Shown here: one piece after another, positions 45,814 to 54,013 of the stretch | How the letters are laid out: each line of letters begins with the position of its first letter | Numbering within the stretch: the stretch's first letter is position 1 | Assembly (NCBI RefSeq): GCF_023161665.1 | Contig: NZ_JALNTW010000003.1 | Span: 310,001 to 374,000 of the forward strand | Reading direction: 5' to 3' | DNA: 64,000 nt | Origin: Shewanella sp. 1CM18E | Lineage (GTDB): Bacteria; Pseudomonadota; Gammaproteobacteria; Enterobacterales; Shewanellaceae | Notes under the pieces: generated by a model | What the model was told of the DNA's origin: nothing | The model's input: only the letters and a program-made list of their open reading frames with translations | The model's database searches: none | Position numbers and translations under genes: made by a program

Positions 45814-46011
45814 TGTAGGTTCCTAAGCGTTTACGACAAAATACGTCAGCTTTTTTATAAGCTTTTACTTAGGGCGCTATTGTGCCTGAAATCGCCGGCG
45901 CTTAATAGCTGAAGATGCATAAGACACAATATATCAACGCCTAACAATACCATTTATGTTATTTTGCGGATTGTAACCGCCCATTGATAGTTATAAGTAG
46001 TTAAAAGAGAC

Positions 46012-46725
46012 ATGCGTTTAGACAAATTTATCTGTAAAAGCACAGCACTTAATCGTGCCCAGGCGAGTGAGTGTATCCAAGCGGGGCAAATCAGCGTCAA
46101 TGGCAATACGGTTACCGATGTGGGCTTTCAAGTGCATGAAAGTAATTGTATAACGCTAGACGGACAAAAGCTGTTTGCGCGGCCGTCGCGTTACATCATG
46201 CTGCATAAACCTATGCATACCTTAAGCTCTAACGTGGATGGCGATTACCCCAGTTTGTTTAACTGCATTGAGCTTGATCGGGTTGAAGACTTGCATATAG
46301 TCGGCAGGCTCGATGCCGATACCACAGGCTTAGTGCTGTTGACTGACGATGGTCGTTGGTCATTTGATATTATTCGCCCCGACAAACTGTGTGAAAAAAC
46401 CTACCGAGTAACGCTACGTGACCCAATCACCGCTGATAACTCGACTGAAGTCATTGCAAGATTTGCCCAAGGCTTGCAACTACAAAACGAAAAGGCATTA
46501 ACCCTGCCAGCTAAGCTTGAATTCGTTACACCGACAGAGGCGTTATTAACCATCACCGAAGGCAAATATCACCAAGTTAAGCGCATGTTCGCCGCGATTG
46601 GTAACAGAGTTAATGGTTTGCACCGCGAGCAAATCGGCGCGTTAAAGCTTGATGTTGCAGTGGGGCAGTGGCGTTATCTGACGTCTGATGAAGTGATGCT
46701 GCTGGCAACGCCCACACCAACTTAA
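46012..46725 (+). CDS. rsuA: 16S rRNA pseudouridine(516) synthase RsuA
   Basis: 237-residue enzyme that isomerises U516 of 16S rRNA. N-terminal S4 domain MRLDKFICKSTALNRAQASECI, then catalytic domain with GRLDADTTGLVLLTDDG carrying the essential Asp, CEKTYRVTL, and GKYHQVKRMFAAIGNRVNGLHREQIG near the end. The match to E. coli RsuA is close along the whole length, which separates it from RluB/E/F. Monocistronic with a strong terminator. Confidence 0.93.
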   Translation: MRLDKFICKSTALNRAQASECIQAGQISVNGNTVTDVGFQVHESNCITLDGQKLFARPSRYIMLHKPMHTLSSNVDGDYPSLFNCIELDRVEDLHIVGRLDADTTGLVLLTDDGRWSFDIIRPDKLCEKTYRVTLRDPITADNSTEVIARFAQGLQLQNEKALTLPAKLEFVTPTEALLTITEGKYHQVKRMFAAIGNRVNGLHREQIGALKLDVAVGQWRYLTSDEVMLLATPTPT

Positions 46726-46743
46726 GTATCTCCATGACAATAA

Positions 46744-46772
46744 ACAACGCCCGCTAATAAGCGGGCGTTTTG
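46744..46772. terminator. Bidirectional terminator
   Basis: Stem AACGCCCGC / GCGGGCGTT with a 6-base loop between rsuA and the symporter fusion gene. Confidence 0.85.
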
Positions 46773-46802
46773 CTAGTAGAGCAATCGATGAGTAGATAAG
46801 GC

Positions 46803-48980
46803 TTAATCAACCCAGTGCAGCACATTGCGGATAATCGACCAGCGCGGCTCAACTTTCTCAGCGCCTTTACCTAGCATCCAATAATCGTAAATCTGCTCTT
46901 GAGTGCCATCGACTTTGCGCAGGCGCTGCCAGTTATTGATGTAGTTAAGTAGCGATTGGTTCGATTGCGCTACCGCGTAAGCCACAGGGTAATGTGATTT
47001 GTTTTCCAGCAGCGCAATACCGTAACCCGGGAAGAACAAGGTCCATGCCGAGCCCGCTTGAGCGCTAATCACTACCGCATCGTACTTATGCTTTTTCTGT
47101 CTGAAAAAGTCTTTATAGCCCTCGATTTTGACAAACTTAATGTTTGGCGCCATCTTCTTCGCATCTTCAATCGCATCACTATGTTCAACATAGGCAACGG
47201 TCATGCCCTGCATCTGTTTGATCTTGTCGTTACTCTTAAAATCGTTAACTAAGTGGTCGCTAGTCGCGATGGCAATATTGAGTTCAAGCACTGGATTGGC
47301 ATAACTTAATGCATCCATTTGCTCAATATCCATTGCAAGACCCGACATAGCAATATCAAAGAATCCCGCCTTGAGCGATGCGGCTAATTTATCTTTTTTA
47401 AACGGAATAAACTCAATTTTAACTTTTAAATCTTCGGCCAGCTTATTGGCCATTGCCGTGTCAAAGCCTACTAACTGACCAGCATTGTTATAGTAACTAA
47501 AGGGCACGTTACTCGGTATGTAACCCACTCTCAATGTACCAGCATCACGAATATCTTGTACGCTACGAATAGGAGTTGCTGGCGTTTGGCCTATAACTGG
47601 GAACTGCCTTTTTACCTTAGTTGGCACTTTGTCAGCCACTTGCATATTGGCTATCACGCCACTGGTGATCTCCGGACTATGGATAAACATGCCCATTCCC
47701 ACGCGGCAAACAAGTAAAGTGACCACTACGCTAGCGCCAATGCCTATGCCCATTTTAAGCAGTTGCGGCGGGCGCAGTTTGAGTGACTTTTGAAACAGTG
47801 ACGCTGTCAGTAGGGTAAGTACAAATAGATTCATCACTGCGGCAATAGAGTTAAACTTACCGGTAATAAAGCCCGACATCACAAATAGTTGGAATAGATC
47901 CGCGGGCAGTTTTACCAAGTCCAACATAAATGGAATCGCCACATACACACTGCCAAATAGTGCCAACAGGCCACTAATTGATAGCGACGGAATACTGCTA
48001 ATATCCACCGGCGTGCCGTTAAACCAGCCAGCAAAATACACAAATAGAATAACCGTAAGTTTGCCAATATTCGGGAAGGTAAAGGCAATGGGCACTAAGA
48101 TTTCAATCAAGGTGGCGCCATCTTCACACAGGTTGTCGTGCTCGCGCATCACTTGCTTACACTCTTCAACAATTACTGGAATAACAATAAAAATGTTACC
48201 GGTGGCAAAGGCGGTCACTAAGCTAGACTTTGAAATGCGTAGCGCTTGAGCGAAGGTAATTGGGGTGAGCGAGGCCACAATCCATGGCAATACCCAAAAA
48301 GTCAGCAGCAAACACAGCACAAAATAACTGATTAAATATACCTGCATGCTGGCAAATTCATCGACTCCCATAGTGCCTGCAGCAGAGGCTGACATAGCAA
48401 AAATACCAATAGGTAGAATTTTAACTAGGCCCTGAGTAATACGAGAAAAAATCTCCGAGCTGGTGTGCATAAAGGTCAGTATTTGCTGTTTATGCTCACC
48501 TTGCATGCCAATAAGGGCAAGCCCCATGGCGATACTAAACACTACCATAGCGGGCACGTAACCGTCGGCCATCGACTCAAACGGATTAGAGGGAATATAC
48601 AGTTTAAAGTAATCGATGGGCGTAACAGGTTCTATGCTACTGGTACTAAAGAAAGACGCGGATTCGATGATCGGGAACGACAGTGGCACCAGTGCAATCA
48701 TTACAATCGCCAGCAACCAAAGCAATAACATGATTAAGCCTGCTCGGCTAAAAATCAGTTTTGCGGTGCTTTTTTGTAGCTTACCAATACCGCCAACTAG
48801 CGACACCACAATATAAGGCAGAACCGTCATCTGCATCAGCAAAATAACGCTGGTGCCAATGGTGCCCATCCAGCCAACAGATTCACCAAAAAACAAGCCA
48901 ACGCCAAAACCAACAAACATGGCAACTAACATCTGGGTTGAGCTGGTCATCGCGAGGACTTTTTTAAGCACAGGTTCCAT
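46803..48980 (-). CDS. Dicarboxylate/amino-acid symporter fused to a periplasmic solute-binding domain
   Basis: 725-residue fusion. Residues 1-430 are a DAACS symporter: VGFGVGLFFGESVGWMGTIG, LLMQMTVLPYIVVSLVGGIG, a SSLVTAFATGNIFIVIPVI loop corresponding to the substrate hairpin, and VPIAFTFPNIGKL. After a final membrane helix (IGIGASVVVTLLVCRVGMGMF) and a linker, residues 485-700 are a type-3 extracellular binding protein: IRDAGTLRVGYIPSNVPFSYYN, GFDTAMANKLAEDLKV, FDIAMSGLAM, and YDAVVISAQAGSAWTLFFPG. The frame is continuous, so this is one polypeptide with the binding domain tethered in the periplasm. Substrate is probably an acidic amino acid or dicarboxylate; not determined. Confidence 0.88.
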   Translation of the reverse strand: MEPVLKKVLAMTSSTQMLVAMFVGFGVGLFFGESVGWMGTIGTSVILLMQMTVLPYIVVSLVGGIGKLQKSTAKLIFSRAGLIMLLLWLLAIVMIALVPLSFPIIESASFFSTSSIEPVTPIDYFKLYIPSNPFESMADGYVPAMVVFSIAMGLALIGMQGEHKQQILTFMHTSSEIFSRITQGLVKILPIGIFAMSASAAGTMGVDEFASMQVYLISYFVLCLLLTFWVLPWIVASLTPITFAQALRISKSSLVTAFATGNIFIVIPVIVEECKQVMREHDNLCEDGATLIEILVPIAFTFPNIGKLTVILFVYFAGWFNGTPVDISSIPSLSISGLLALFGSVYVAIPFMLDLVKLPADLFQLFVMSGFITGKFNSIAAVMNLFVLTLLTASLFQKSLKLRPPQLLKMGIGIGASVVVTLLVCRVGMGMFIHSPEITSGVIANMQVADKVPTKVKRQFPVIGQTPATPIRSVQDIRDAGTLRVGYIPSNVPFSYYNNAGQLVGFDTAMANKLAEDLKVKIEFIPFKKDKLAASLKAGFFDIAMSGLAMDIEQMDALSYANPVLELNIAIATSDHLVNDFKSNDKIKQMQGMTVAYVEHSDAIEDAKKMAPNIKFVKIEGYKDFFRQKKHKYDAVVISAQAGSAWTLFFPGYGIALLENKSHYPVAYAVAQSNQSLLNYINNWQRLRKVDGTQEQIYDYWMLGKGAEKVEPRWSIIRNVLHWVD

Positions 48981-49114
48981 CCTAAATTATTGTTTTTGTC
49001 TAAATGCGCAGGCTTGTGGCTAGCAGTGAGTAACTTAAAAATAAACATGACTCGCATTTATTATAGGTTTGCTAACCATTAACTTTAAAGTGATATCGTT
49101 AAAAATACTGCATA

Positions 49115-50032
49115 TTATTTAACAGGTTGTATTTCTCCTAGTCGCTCAGCGGCTAAATCAATAAAGGCCCTGACTTTTGGCGACAAGTGCTTACGGCTTG
49201 GATAAACCACGTAAACGTCGATTTCGGTATTGGGGCAGCTCTCAAACAGTATTTCTAAGCGATTATCATTAAGTGCCTCTTGCATGTAAAAGCTGGGTAG
49301 GCGGGCAATGCCGTGGCCAGCTAACACCATAGCCAATTGCATATCGCCGTTATTGCAGAGAATTTTTTGGCGTATATCGACAAAAAACGGCTTGCCGTCA
49401 GTATCAACATAGTCCCAACGGCTAGGCTGTTTTAAGTTGGAATAGCAAATGCCGTTGTGAGTGGCTAGCTCTCTTGGGTGATGTGGCTTACCGTGGCGCG
49501 AAATATACTCTTTCGAGGCGACCGTATATGCCTTGCTGCTGTATATTTTACGGCAAATAAGGCTCGACTCTTCGAGCTGGGCTGAGGCACGTATCGCTAA
49601 GTCATAGCCATCGGCAATCACATCAGTGCGTTGATCGCTAAGTTCAAGCTCTAAGCTAACATTGGGATAACGCTTAATGTATTCAGAAATAATATCCTGC
49701 AGATGGTTTTGGGCAAAGCCCACCGGACAACTGAGCTTTAACACCCCCTTAGGGCTAACATTGTCTTGGGTGATTAAGCCTACCGCCAGTTCAGCGTCGC
49801 TAATAAGTTGCAAGCACTGTTGATAATAGGCCTCGCCCTCAGGGGTTAAGCCTATCGAGCGGGTAGTACGGTTAAGTAAACGCACGCCAAGGCGAGTTTC
49901 CAGTTTATTGACCTCTTTACTTACATAAGAGGTGGAGTGGCCTAAGGCTTCTGCTGCTGCCGAGAAACCGCCGCTTTTCACCACTTGTGCAAAAATCACT
50001 ATGCCATCAAACAGTTTATTTATTGTCACCAA
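49115..50032 (-). CDS. LysR-family transcriptional regulator
   Basis: 305-residue regulator with N-terminal helix-turn-helix FAQVVKSGGFSAAAEALGHSTSYVSKEVNKLETRLGVRLL (positions 14-52) followed by the LTPEGEAYY linker and a periplasmic-binding-like effector domain (GVLKLSCPVGFAQNHLQDII, YDLAIRASAQLEESSLICRK). It diverges from an FMN reductase gene 190 bases away, the classical LysR arrangement, so it probably controls that gene. Effector unknown. Confidence 0.92.
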   Translation of the reverse strand: MVTINKLFDGIVIFAQVVKSGGFSAAAEALGHSTSYVSKEVNKLETRLGVRLLNRTTRSIGLTPEGEAYYQQCLQLISDAELAVGLITQDNVSPKGVLKLSCPVGFAQNHLQDIISEYIKRYPNVSLELELSDQRTDVIADGYDLAIRASAQLEESSLICRKIYSSKAYTVASKEYISRHGKPHHPRELATHNGICYSNLKQPSRWDYVDTDGKPFFVDIRQKILCNNGDMQLAMVLAGHGIARLPSFYMQEALNDNRLEILFESCPNTEIDVYVVYPSRKHLSPKVRAFIDLAAERLGEIQPVK

Positions 50033-50223
50033 TGCCGCCTATTAACAGTTATATGGAAATAGTTATTATCTTTTTAGGTTATTAATCTTTATTCGTCACT
50101 AATATACACTGCTCTACATCGGGTTGTCGCTCAAAAGTTAATCTTTAGCTTGCAGCAGAGTACGGCAATTGAACCTAATATCTTTGCAGGCTTTACCTGT
50201 AATAACTGTATAGAGAGCACATT

Positions 50224-50748
50224 ATGAAACTATTAGCCTTTGCAGCCAGCAGCAGTACTAAATCAATTAACAAGCAACTTGCCGCTTATGCTGCGTCACA
50301 AGTTGCCGGAGCAGACGTTGAAATCCTCGATATCAACGATTACGAAATGCCTCTCTTTAGCCAAGACCGCGAAGAAGAGTTAGGCCAGCCTGAGCAAGCA
50401 CAAAAGTTTTTTGCCAAGTTGGGTGAAGCAGACGCCATTATTATCTCGTTTGCCGAGCATAACGGCTCATACACGGCGGCTTACAAGAACTTGTTTGACT
50501 GGACATCACGTATCGACATGAAAGTGTTCCAAAACAAGCCAATGGTATTGCTAGCTACTTCACCAGGCCCTGGCGGCGCAGCAACAGTATTAACTGCAGC
50601 TGCTGGTTCAGCGCCATATTTTGCGGCCGATGTTAAAGCGACCCTGTCTATTCCAAGCTTTTTCGATAACTTCGATATGGAAGCACAAGCGCTACGTAAC
50701 CCAGAGTTACAATCAGCACTGCTTGAAGCACTAAGCAATTTGAAATAG
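50224..50748 (+). CDS. NADPH-dependent FMN reductase / quinone reductase family
   Basis: 174-residue flavodoxin-like reductase. The N-terminal FMN loop is LAFAASSSTKSINKQLAAYA, followed by DYEMPLFSQDREEE and the family motif SFAEHNGSYTAAYKNLFDWTSR, then KPMVLLATSPGPGGAA. Full length. Relatives (ChrR/YieF type) reduce quinones or FMN and guard against oxidative stress. Divergent from the LysR gene, which likely regulates it. Confidence 0.9.
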   Translation: MKLLAFAASSSTKSINKQLAAYAASQVAGADVEILDINDYEMPLFSQDREEELGQPEQAQKFFAKLGEADAIIISFAEHNGSYTAAYKNLFDWTSRIDMKVFQNKPMVLLATSPGPGGAATVLTAAAGSAPYFAADVKATLSIPSFFDNFDMEAQALRNPELQSALLEALSNLK

Positions 50749-50767
50749 CGCTAAAGCGTTAAGCAAA

Positions 50768-50800
50768 AAATAAGCCTGACATCATGTCAGGCTTATTGTT
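50768..50800. terminator. Bidirectional terminator
   Basis: Stem AATAAGCCTGAC / GTCAGGCTTATT, 12 bp, between the FMN reductase gene and the converging TPR-GGDEF gene. Confidence 0.9.
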
Positions 50801-50830
50801 TTATCAGCAGTTTCCGTCTTAGGGTAAGCG

Positions 50831-52654
50831 TTATACTCTTGCCTCAGTGGTTTGGCTGCCCATGGCACTGTTAGCCTGTTTATTGCGTTTAAATTCAGCA
50901 ATACCATCTGAGAATATGGTCACTCGATTACGGCCGGTTTTTTTCGATACATACATAGCATGGTCACTGTCGGCTATCATTTTATCTAGGTTTGTTCCCG
51001 ACAAGCTAAAGTCTGTTACTCCAAAGCTGGCGCTAATCGCAAACTCAAAGCCCGAACCGTTACTGTCGATAGCGGCAATTAACTTACGGTACTCTTCTGC
51101 CAATTGCGCGGCGGTATTAACGTCACAACTGGGTAAGAAAATACAAAACTCTTCGCCGCCTAGGCGGGCAAACAGGTCGCTTTTGCGGCTGTGGGCTTGG
51201 CAGACTTGAGCGACTTGTTTTAACACCCAATCACCGGTGGCATGGCCGTAGGTGTCATTAATGCTTTTAAACTTATCTAAATCAAACAAAATGCAACTGG
51301 CGGCTTGTTGATTCTTGCTGCAGTAGTCAATGGCATTTAATGCCTGTTGGGTAAAGTGGCCGCGGTTATGTACCTTAGTCAGTGCATCATACTCCGCCAG
51401 CAATTTTAAGCGCTTTTGAGTGGTACGTGATTTATACACCATGCCAGCCAATAGCAGTATCGACACCGTCAGCAGTGAAATAAACAAGCGGTTATTTTCG
51501 GTTTCACTGCGGCTGAGTTTTTGCTCCAAGCGCAGTAAACGGTTTTGGTCATCCAGTAGCTTTATCTGGTTTTTTTGCTCTGTAGCCTGATGCTGCGCAA
51601 GCTGAAATGCTAAATGCTTGGTTTTAACTTCATCTAAATAGGCTTTATCGGCTGCGGCGTACTCTTGATGATATGCCAAGGCTTGCTGGTGCTCACCACG
51701 AGATTCAGCAATTTGAAATAGAATGTTATAAGCGGTGACTGACGGTTTATTTGAGCCAATACCCTTAGACTGTTCGAGTGTTTTTAACGCATAGCTTTCT
51801 GATTCAGGCTGGTTACTATTCTTATGGTGAGCATGGGCTAATAATGAATAGTAACGAGCTAGAGCTGGCGCGTATTTTGTGGCTGTTAATGATTCAAGCT
51901 GCTTTTCTAGCGTGGCTATCGCTTGTAGTGGTTGGTTGTTATCTAAATATAGTTCAGCTAAATAGCTATAAATGGCGCTTTCCATCACCACTTCGTTGCT
52001 CTGCTGGCAGGCTTGCAAGCCTTGGGCTATTTGCGGTGAGTCTTCACTGAGCTGGCCCAGTTTAAATTGGGATTCTAAGGCGAGCTGTTTAGCAAAACAT
52101 AGTGTTCGTTTGTCGTCAGTTAACTTGTCTAATTTTTGGGCGTAGCTTAAACCTAATTTATATTGTCCCAGTTGGTTATAAAAAATTGCGGCAATAGCAA
52201 ACGCTCTTTCATTTAGGCTGTTATCTGCAATCGTAGGTAAACTATTTAATGCGCTAGAGAGATGAGATAATCCATCAGGCCAATTTTTTGATATAGCATA
52301 TGTATTCACTATTGAGAGGTTTGCTTTTAGCTTTATTTGCTCGCCAGCTTCAGAGTTTAAAAGCTGTTTATAAATCTTTAGAGCTTCATTGAATTGCCCC
52401 TTGAAAGATAAGCTGTATGCTCTTAAATATTTTAAATGGTATTTCTGCTGCTTAGACATATGTTGCTCATGTCTGTTCAGCTCCTCAATCACCTCAATAA
52501 ACTTTAACGGATTCTGGCTTCTAACTTCATTCGCTTCAGTAAATAATCGTGAGAGTTCATCGTCAGGAATAGCCCAGCAATGGCTAACAAATAGATAGCT
52601 AACGAGACAAATAAATTTGCCTCGCTTTATTATATTGCTAATAGCATTAAGCAT
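50831..52654 (-). CDS. TPR-GGDEF signalling protein coupled to the borosin precursor gene
   Basis: 607-residue protein. ATG at 52652-52654 overlaps the precursor stop codon (52647-52649); a TTG two codons earlier is an alternative. N-terminal signal peptide ending CLVSYLFVSHCWAIP, then a periplasmic array of TPR-like helices from about residue 40 to 370, a coiled coil (HQATEQKNQIKLLDDQNRLL), one membrane helix (LFISLLTVSILLLAGMVYKS) and a cytosolic GGDEF domain with YDALTKVHNRGHF and RLGGEEFCIFL. The GGEEF signature is intact, so it should make cyclic di-GMP in response to a periplasmic cue. The overlap with the precursor gene means both are translated from one message. Confidence 0.9.
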   Translation of the reverse strand: MLNAISNIIKRGKFICLVSYLFVSHCWAIPDDELSRLFTEANEVRSQNPLKFIEVIEELNRHEQHMSKQQKYHLKYLRAYSLSFKGQFNEALKIYKQLLNSEAGEQIKLKANLSIVNTYAISKNWPDGLSHLSSALNSLPTIADNSLNERAFAIAAIFYNQLGQYKLGLSYAQKLDKLTDDKRTLCFAKQLALESQFKLGQLSEDSPQIAQGLQACQQSNEVVMESAIYSYLAELYLDNNQPLQAIATLEKQLESLTATKYAPALARYYSLLAHAHHKNSNQPESESYALKTLEQSKGIGSNKPSVTAYNILFQIAESRGEHQQALAYHQEYAAADKAYLDEVKTKHLAFQLAQHQATEQKNQIKLLDDQNRLLRLEQKLSRSETENNRLFISLLTVSILLLAGMVYKSRTTQKRLKLLAEYDALTKVHNRGHFTQQALNAIDYCSKNQQAASCILFDLDKFKSINDTYGHATGDWVLKQVAQVCQAHSRKSDLFARLGGEEFCIFLPSCDVNTAAQLAEEYRKLIAAIDSNGSGFEFAISASFGVTDFSLSGTNLDKMIADSDHAMYVSKKTGRNRVTIFSDGIAEFKRNKQANSAMGSQTTEARV

Positions 52655-52922
52655 TCGCAATAAGCTTTACTTCATCAGCATCTTCTGCTGGTGACTCTTC
52701 TGATTCATCTTGTTTAGGCTCATCTTCAGCTGGAAAGAAAACGCAATATATATCAGGGCAAATATCTAATTCTTTTTTTAATTCAATCAGCTCATTTTTA
52801 CTAAGGCTTTGTTTTGTTCTTTCATCTAAATTGCTTTCATTGATAGCAATTTGCTGTTGTTCAAAGCTTTGCAGACTTGCATCTTGGCCCATACGTTCCA
52901 GCAGTTGAATGATGTTTGACAT
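52647..52922 (-). CDS. sonA: Split-borosin precursor peptide (SonA-like)
   Basis: 91-residue peptide starting MSNIIQLLERMGQDASLQ. ATG 52922 follows AAGGA. The N-terminal 50 residues are a predicted three-helix bundle like the borosin-binding leader of Shewanella SonA; GQDA (residues 12-15) matches the corresponding leader segment as remembered. The leader is followed by DICPDIYCVFFPAED (53-67), a short hydrophobic stretch where the N-methylated core of SonA lies. By this alignment backbone N-methylation would fall around C60, V61 and F62. A 25-residue acidic tail follows (Glu/Asp/Ser/Pro) ending KLIANA. The gene sits 160 bases after the methyltransferase on the same strand. Identification is by context and leader similarity; the core is inferred. 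Confidence 0.8.
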   Translation of the reverse strand: MSNIIQLLERMGQDASLQSFEQQQIAINESNLDERTKQSLSKNELIELKKELDICPDIYCVFFPAEDEPKQDESEESPAEDADEVKLIANA

Positions 52923-52965
52923 ACTATTTCCTTGTTGATTGTCGTTTATGGTTTTCTATTTTCTC

Positions 52966-52992
52966 TTTCTTCTTTCTTCTTTCTTCTTTCTT
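52966..52992. repeat. 7-bp polypyrimidine tandem repeat in the precursor leader
   Basis: Three full and one partial copy of TTTCTTC on the plus strand, reading as a GAAGAAA purine tract on the coding strand, 43 bases upstream of the precursor ATG and within the methyltransferase-precursor spacer. The period is not a multiple of three, and it is untranslated. Confidence 0.85.
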
Positions 52993-53082
52993 AGGAAGGA
53001 CTTACCAGCTTACGGAAACCTACCTTTTAGCTTTTGTTAATCCGTTTCTTTATCTACTTCTTTATCAACTTGTTGATTTAAT

Positions 53083-53907
53083 TCATTCACTATTTGCTTC
53101 AGCTAGCACATCATTTTGCTCAGCTAGCAGTTGGGCTTCTATTTGCGCTAGGCGGTCTAATACCGCTTGGTTAGGCTGCATCTTTTGGCTGGGCGGAATT
53201 ACCAGAGTGGTGTGCATGTAAATATCAGCATCGGCCAGTTCTGCTAGGGTGAGTGTTTGCTTACGTACTGTGTCTATGGGCAGTACGGCGGCTTCATATA
53301 AAATCACCTGATGCTCAAGTGGGTAGTCTTTATTGAGAAGTTCAATCAGTACTTGGCGGTGCGCCGCACCCGTAGCAAACTTGGTTAGGCTTTTATCACC
53401 AGCAAGGCCGATTTGCCACAGCACTAGGTAACATGAGGGGTCAAAGCGGCGCTGGTAGAACATAAATTGGCTGGCTTCAAACTGCTGGCAACCATATTGG
53501 CCGGGATCTATGCCTAAATCAGCAATCAGGCAGTCTTCTGCCGATATGCCCGGTACCATGACAGCGTGAAAACCCTCAGCCTTGGCTATTTCGATTGATT
53601 TATGCGGCGCGTGGGCGAATACCCCGGGATGACCATAAAATGCACCGACGACTTTTTTGCCGGCGCGCACTTCGGTCATAATCGCATCGACCATTTCACG
53701 GTAGGTAATATGGCGAGATTTTCCTGGCTGATAAAAGCCTTGCAGTGAGCGCACGTCGGAGTGCATCTCTTGCAACCAGAGCTCAACGATGCCGTTAGAC
53801 ATGCCAGAAAATACCACATCGGCCTGTTCTATATAGCTTTTTGCTAACGGGCAAATATGTGCCCCTAAAGTCATTCCAATCCCAACACACGCTAAACTAC
53901 CTGACAT
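53083..53907 (-). CDS. sonM: Split-borosin peptide alpha-N-methyltransferase (SonM-like)
   Basis: 274-residue enzyme of the tetrapyrrole-methylase fold, which in borosin RiPP pathways moves methyl groups from S-adenosylmethionine to backbone amides of a precursor peptide. Family landmarks: CVGIGMTLGAHICPLAKSYI, FSGMSNGIVELWL, GAFYGHPGVFAHAP (cofactor loop), VPGISAEDCLIADLGIDPG and CQQFEASQFMFYQRRFDPS. Y59, R65 and Y69 (in FYQPGKSRHITYREM) have exactly the spacing of the catalytic Tyr66, Arg72 and Tyr76 of fungal OphMA. No core peptide is fused to the C terminus; a separate precursor gene follows, so this is the split type. AAAGGG precedes its ATG. Tetrapyrrole methylases for B12 or sirohaem are unlikely because of these motifs and context. 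Confidence 0.9.
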   Translation of the reverse strand: MSGSLACVGIGMTLGAHICPLAKSYIEQADVVFSGMSNGIVELWLQEMHSDVRSLQGFYQPGKSRHITYREMVDAIMTEVRAGKKVVGAFYGHPGVFAHAPHKSIEIAKAEGFHAVMVPGISAEDCLIADLGIDPGQYGCQQFEASQFMFYQRRFDPSCYLVLWQIGLAGDKSLTKFATGAAHRQVLIELLNKDYPLEHQVILYEAAVLPIDTVRKQTLTLAELADADIYMHTTLVIPPSQKMQPNQAVLDRLAQIEAQLLAEQNDVLAEANSE

Positions 53908-53926
53908 GGTTACCCTTTATTATTTT

Positions 53927-53956
53927 TATATATTTAACTGGCGCTCTAAAGCTCAA
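53927..53956 (-). promoter_or_regulatory. Candidate sigma-70 promoter of the borosin operon
   Basis: On the minus strand TTGAGC (53951-53956) and TATATA (53927-53932) are spaced by 18 bases, about 20 bases upstream of the methyltransferase start. It lies in the 106-base gap after the GNAT gene. No terminator hairpin was seen in that gap, so read-through from upstream also remains possible. Confidence 0.4.
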
Positions 53957-54013
53957 GGCTATGTATGTGTAGTGGCCTTTCAGAAAGAGAAGATAACAGC
54001 TTGTTGCGATATT

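Noticed and set aside
53040..53096. 17-codon frame starting at a GTG that overlaps the methyltransferase stop, as a second precursor
   Set aside because: No ribosome site and no hydrophobic core; charged sequence unlike a borosin precursor.
53083..53907. Cobalamin or sirohaem methylase (CobA/CbiF type)
   Set aside because: The borosin Tyr/Arg/Tyr spacing and adjacent precursor peptide fit better, and no tetrapyrrole genes are nearby.
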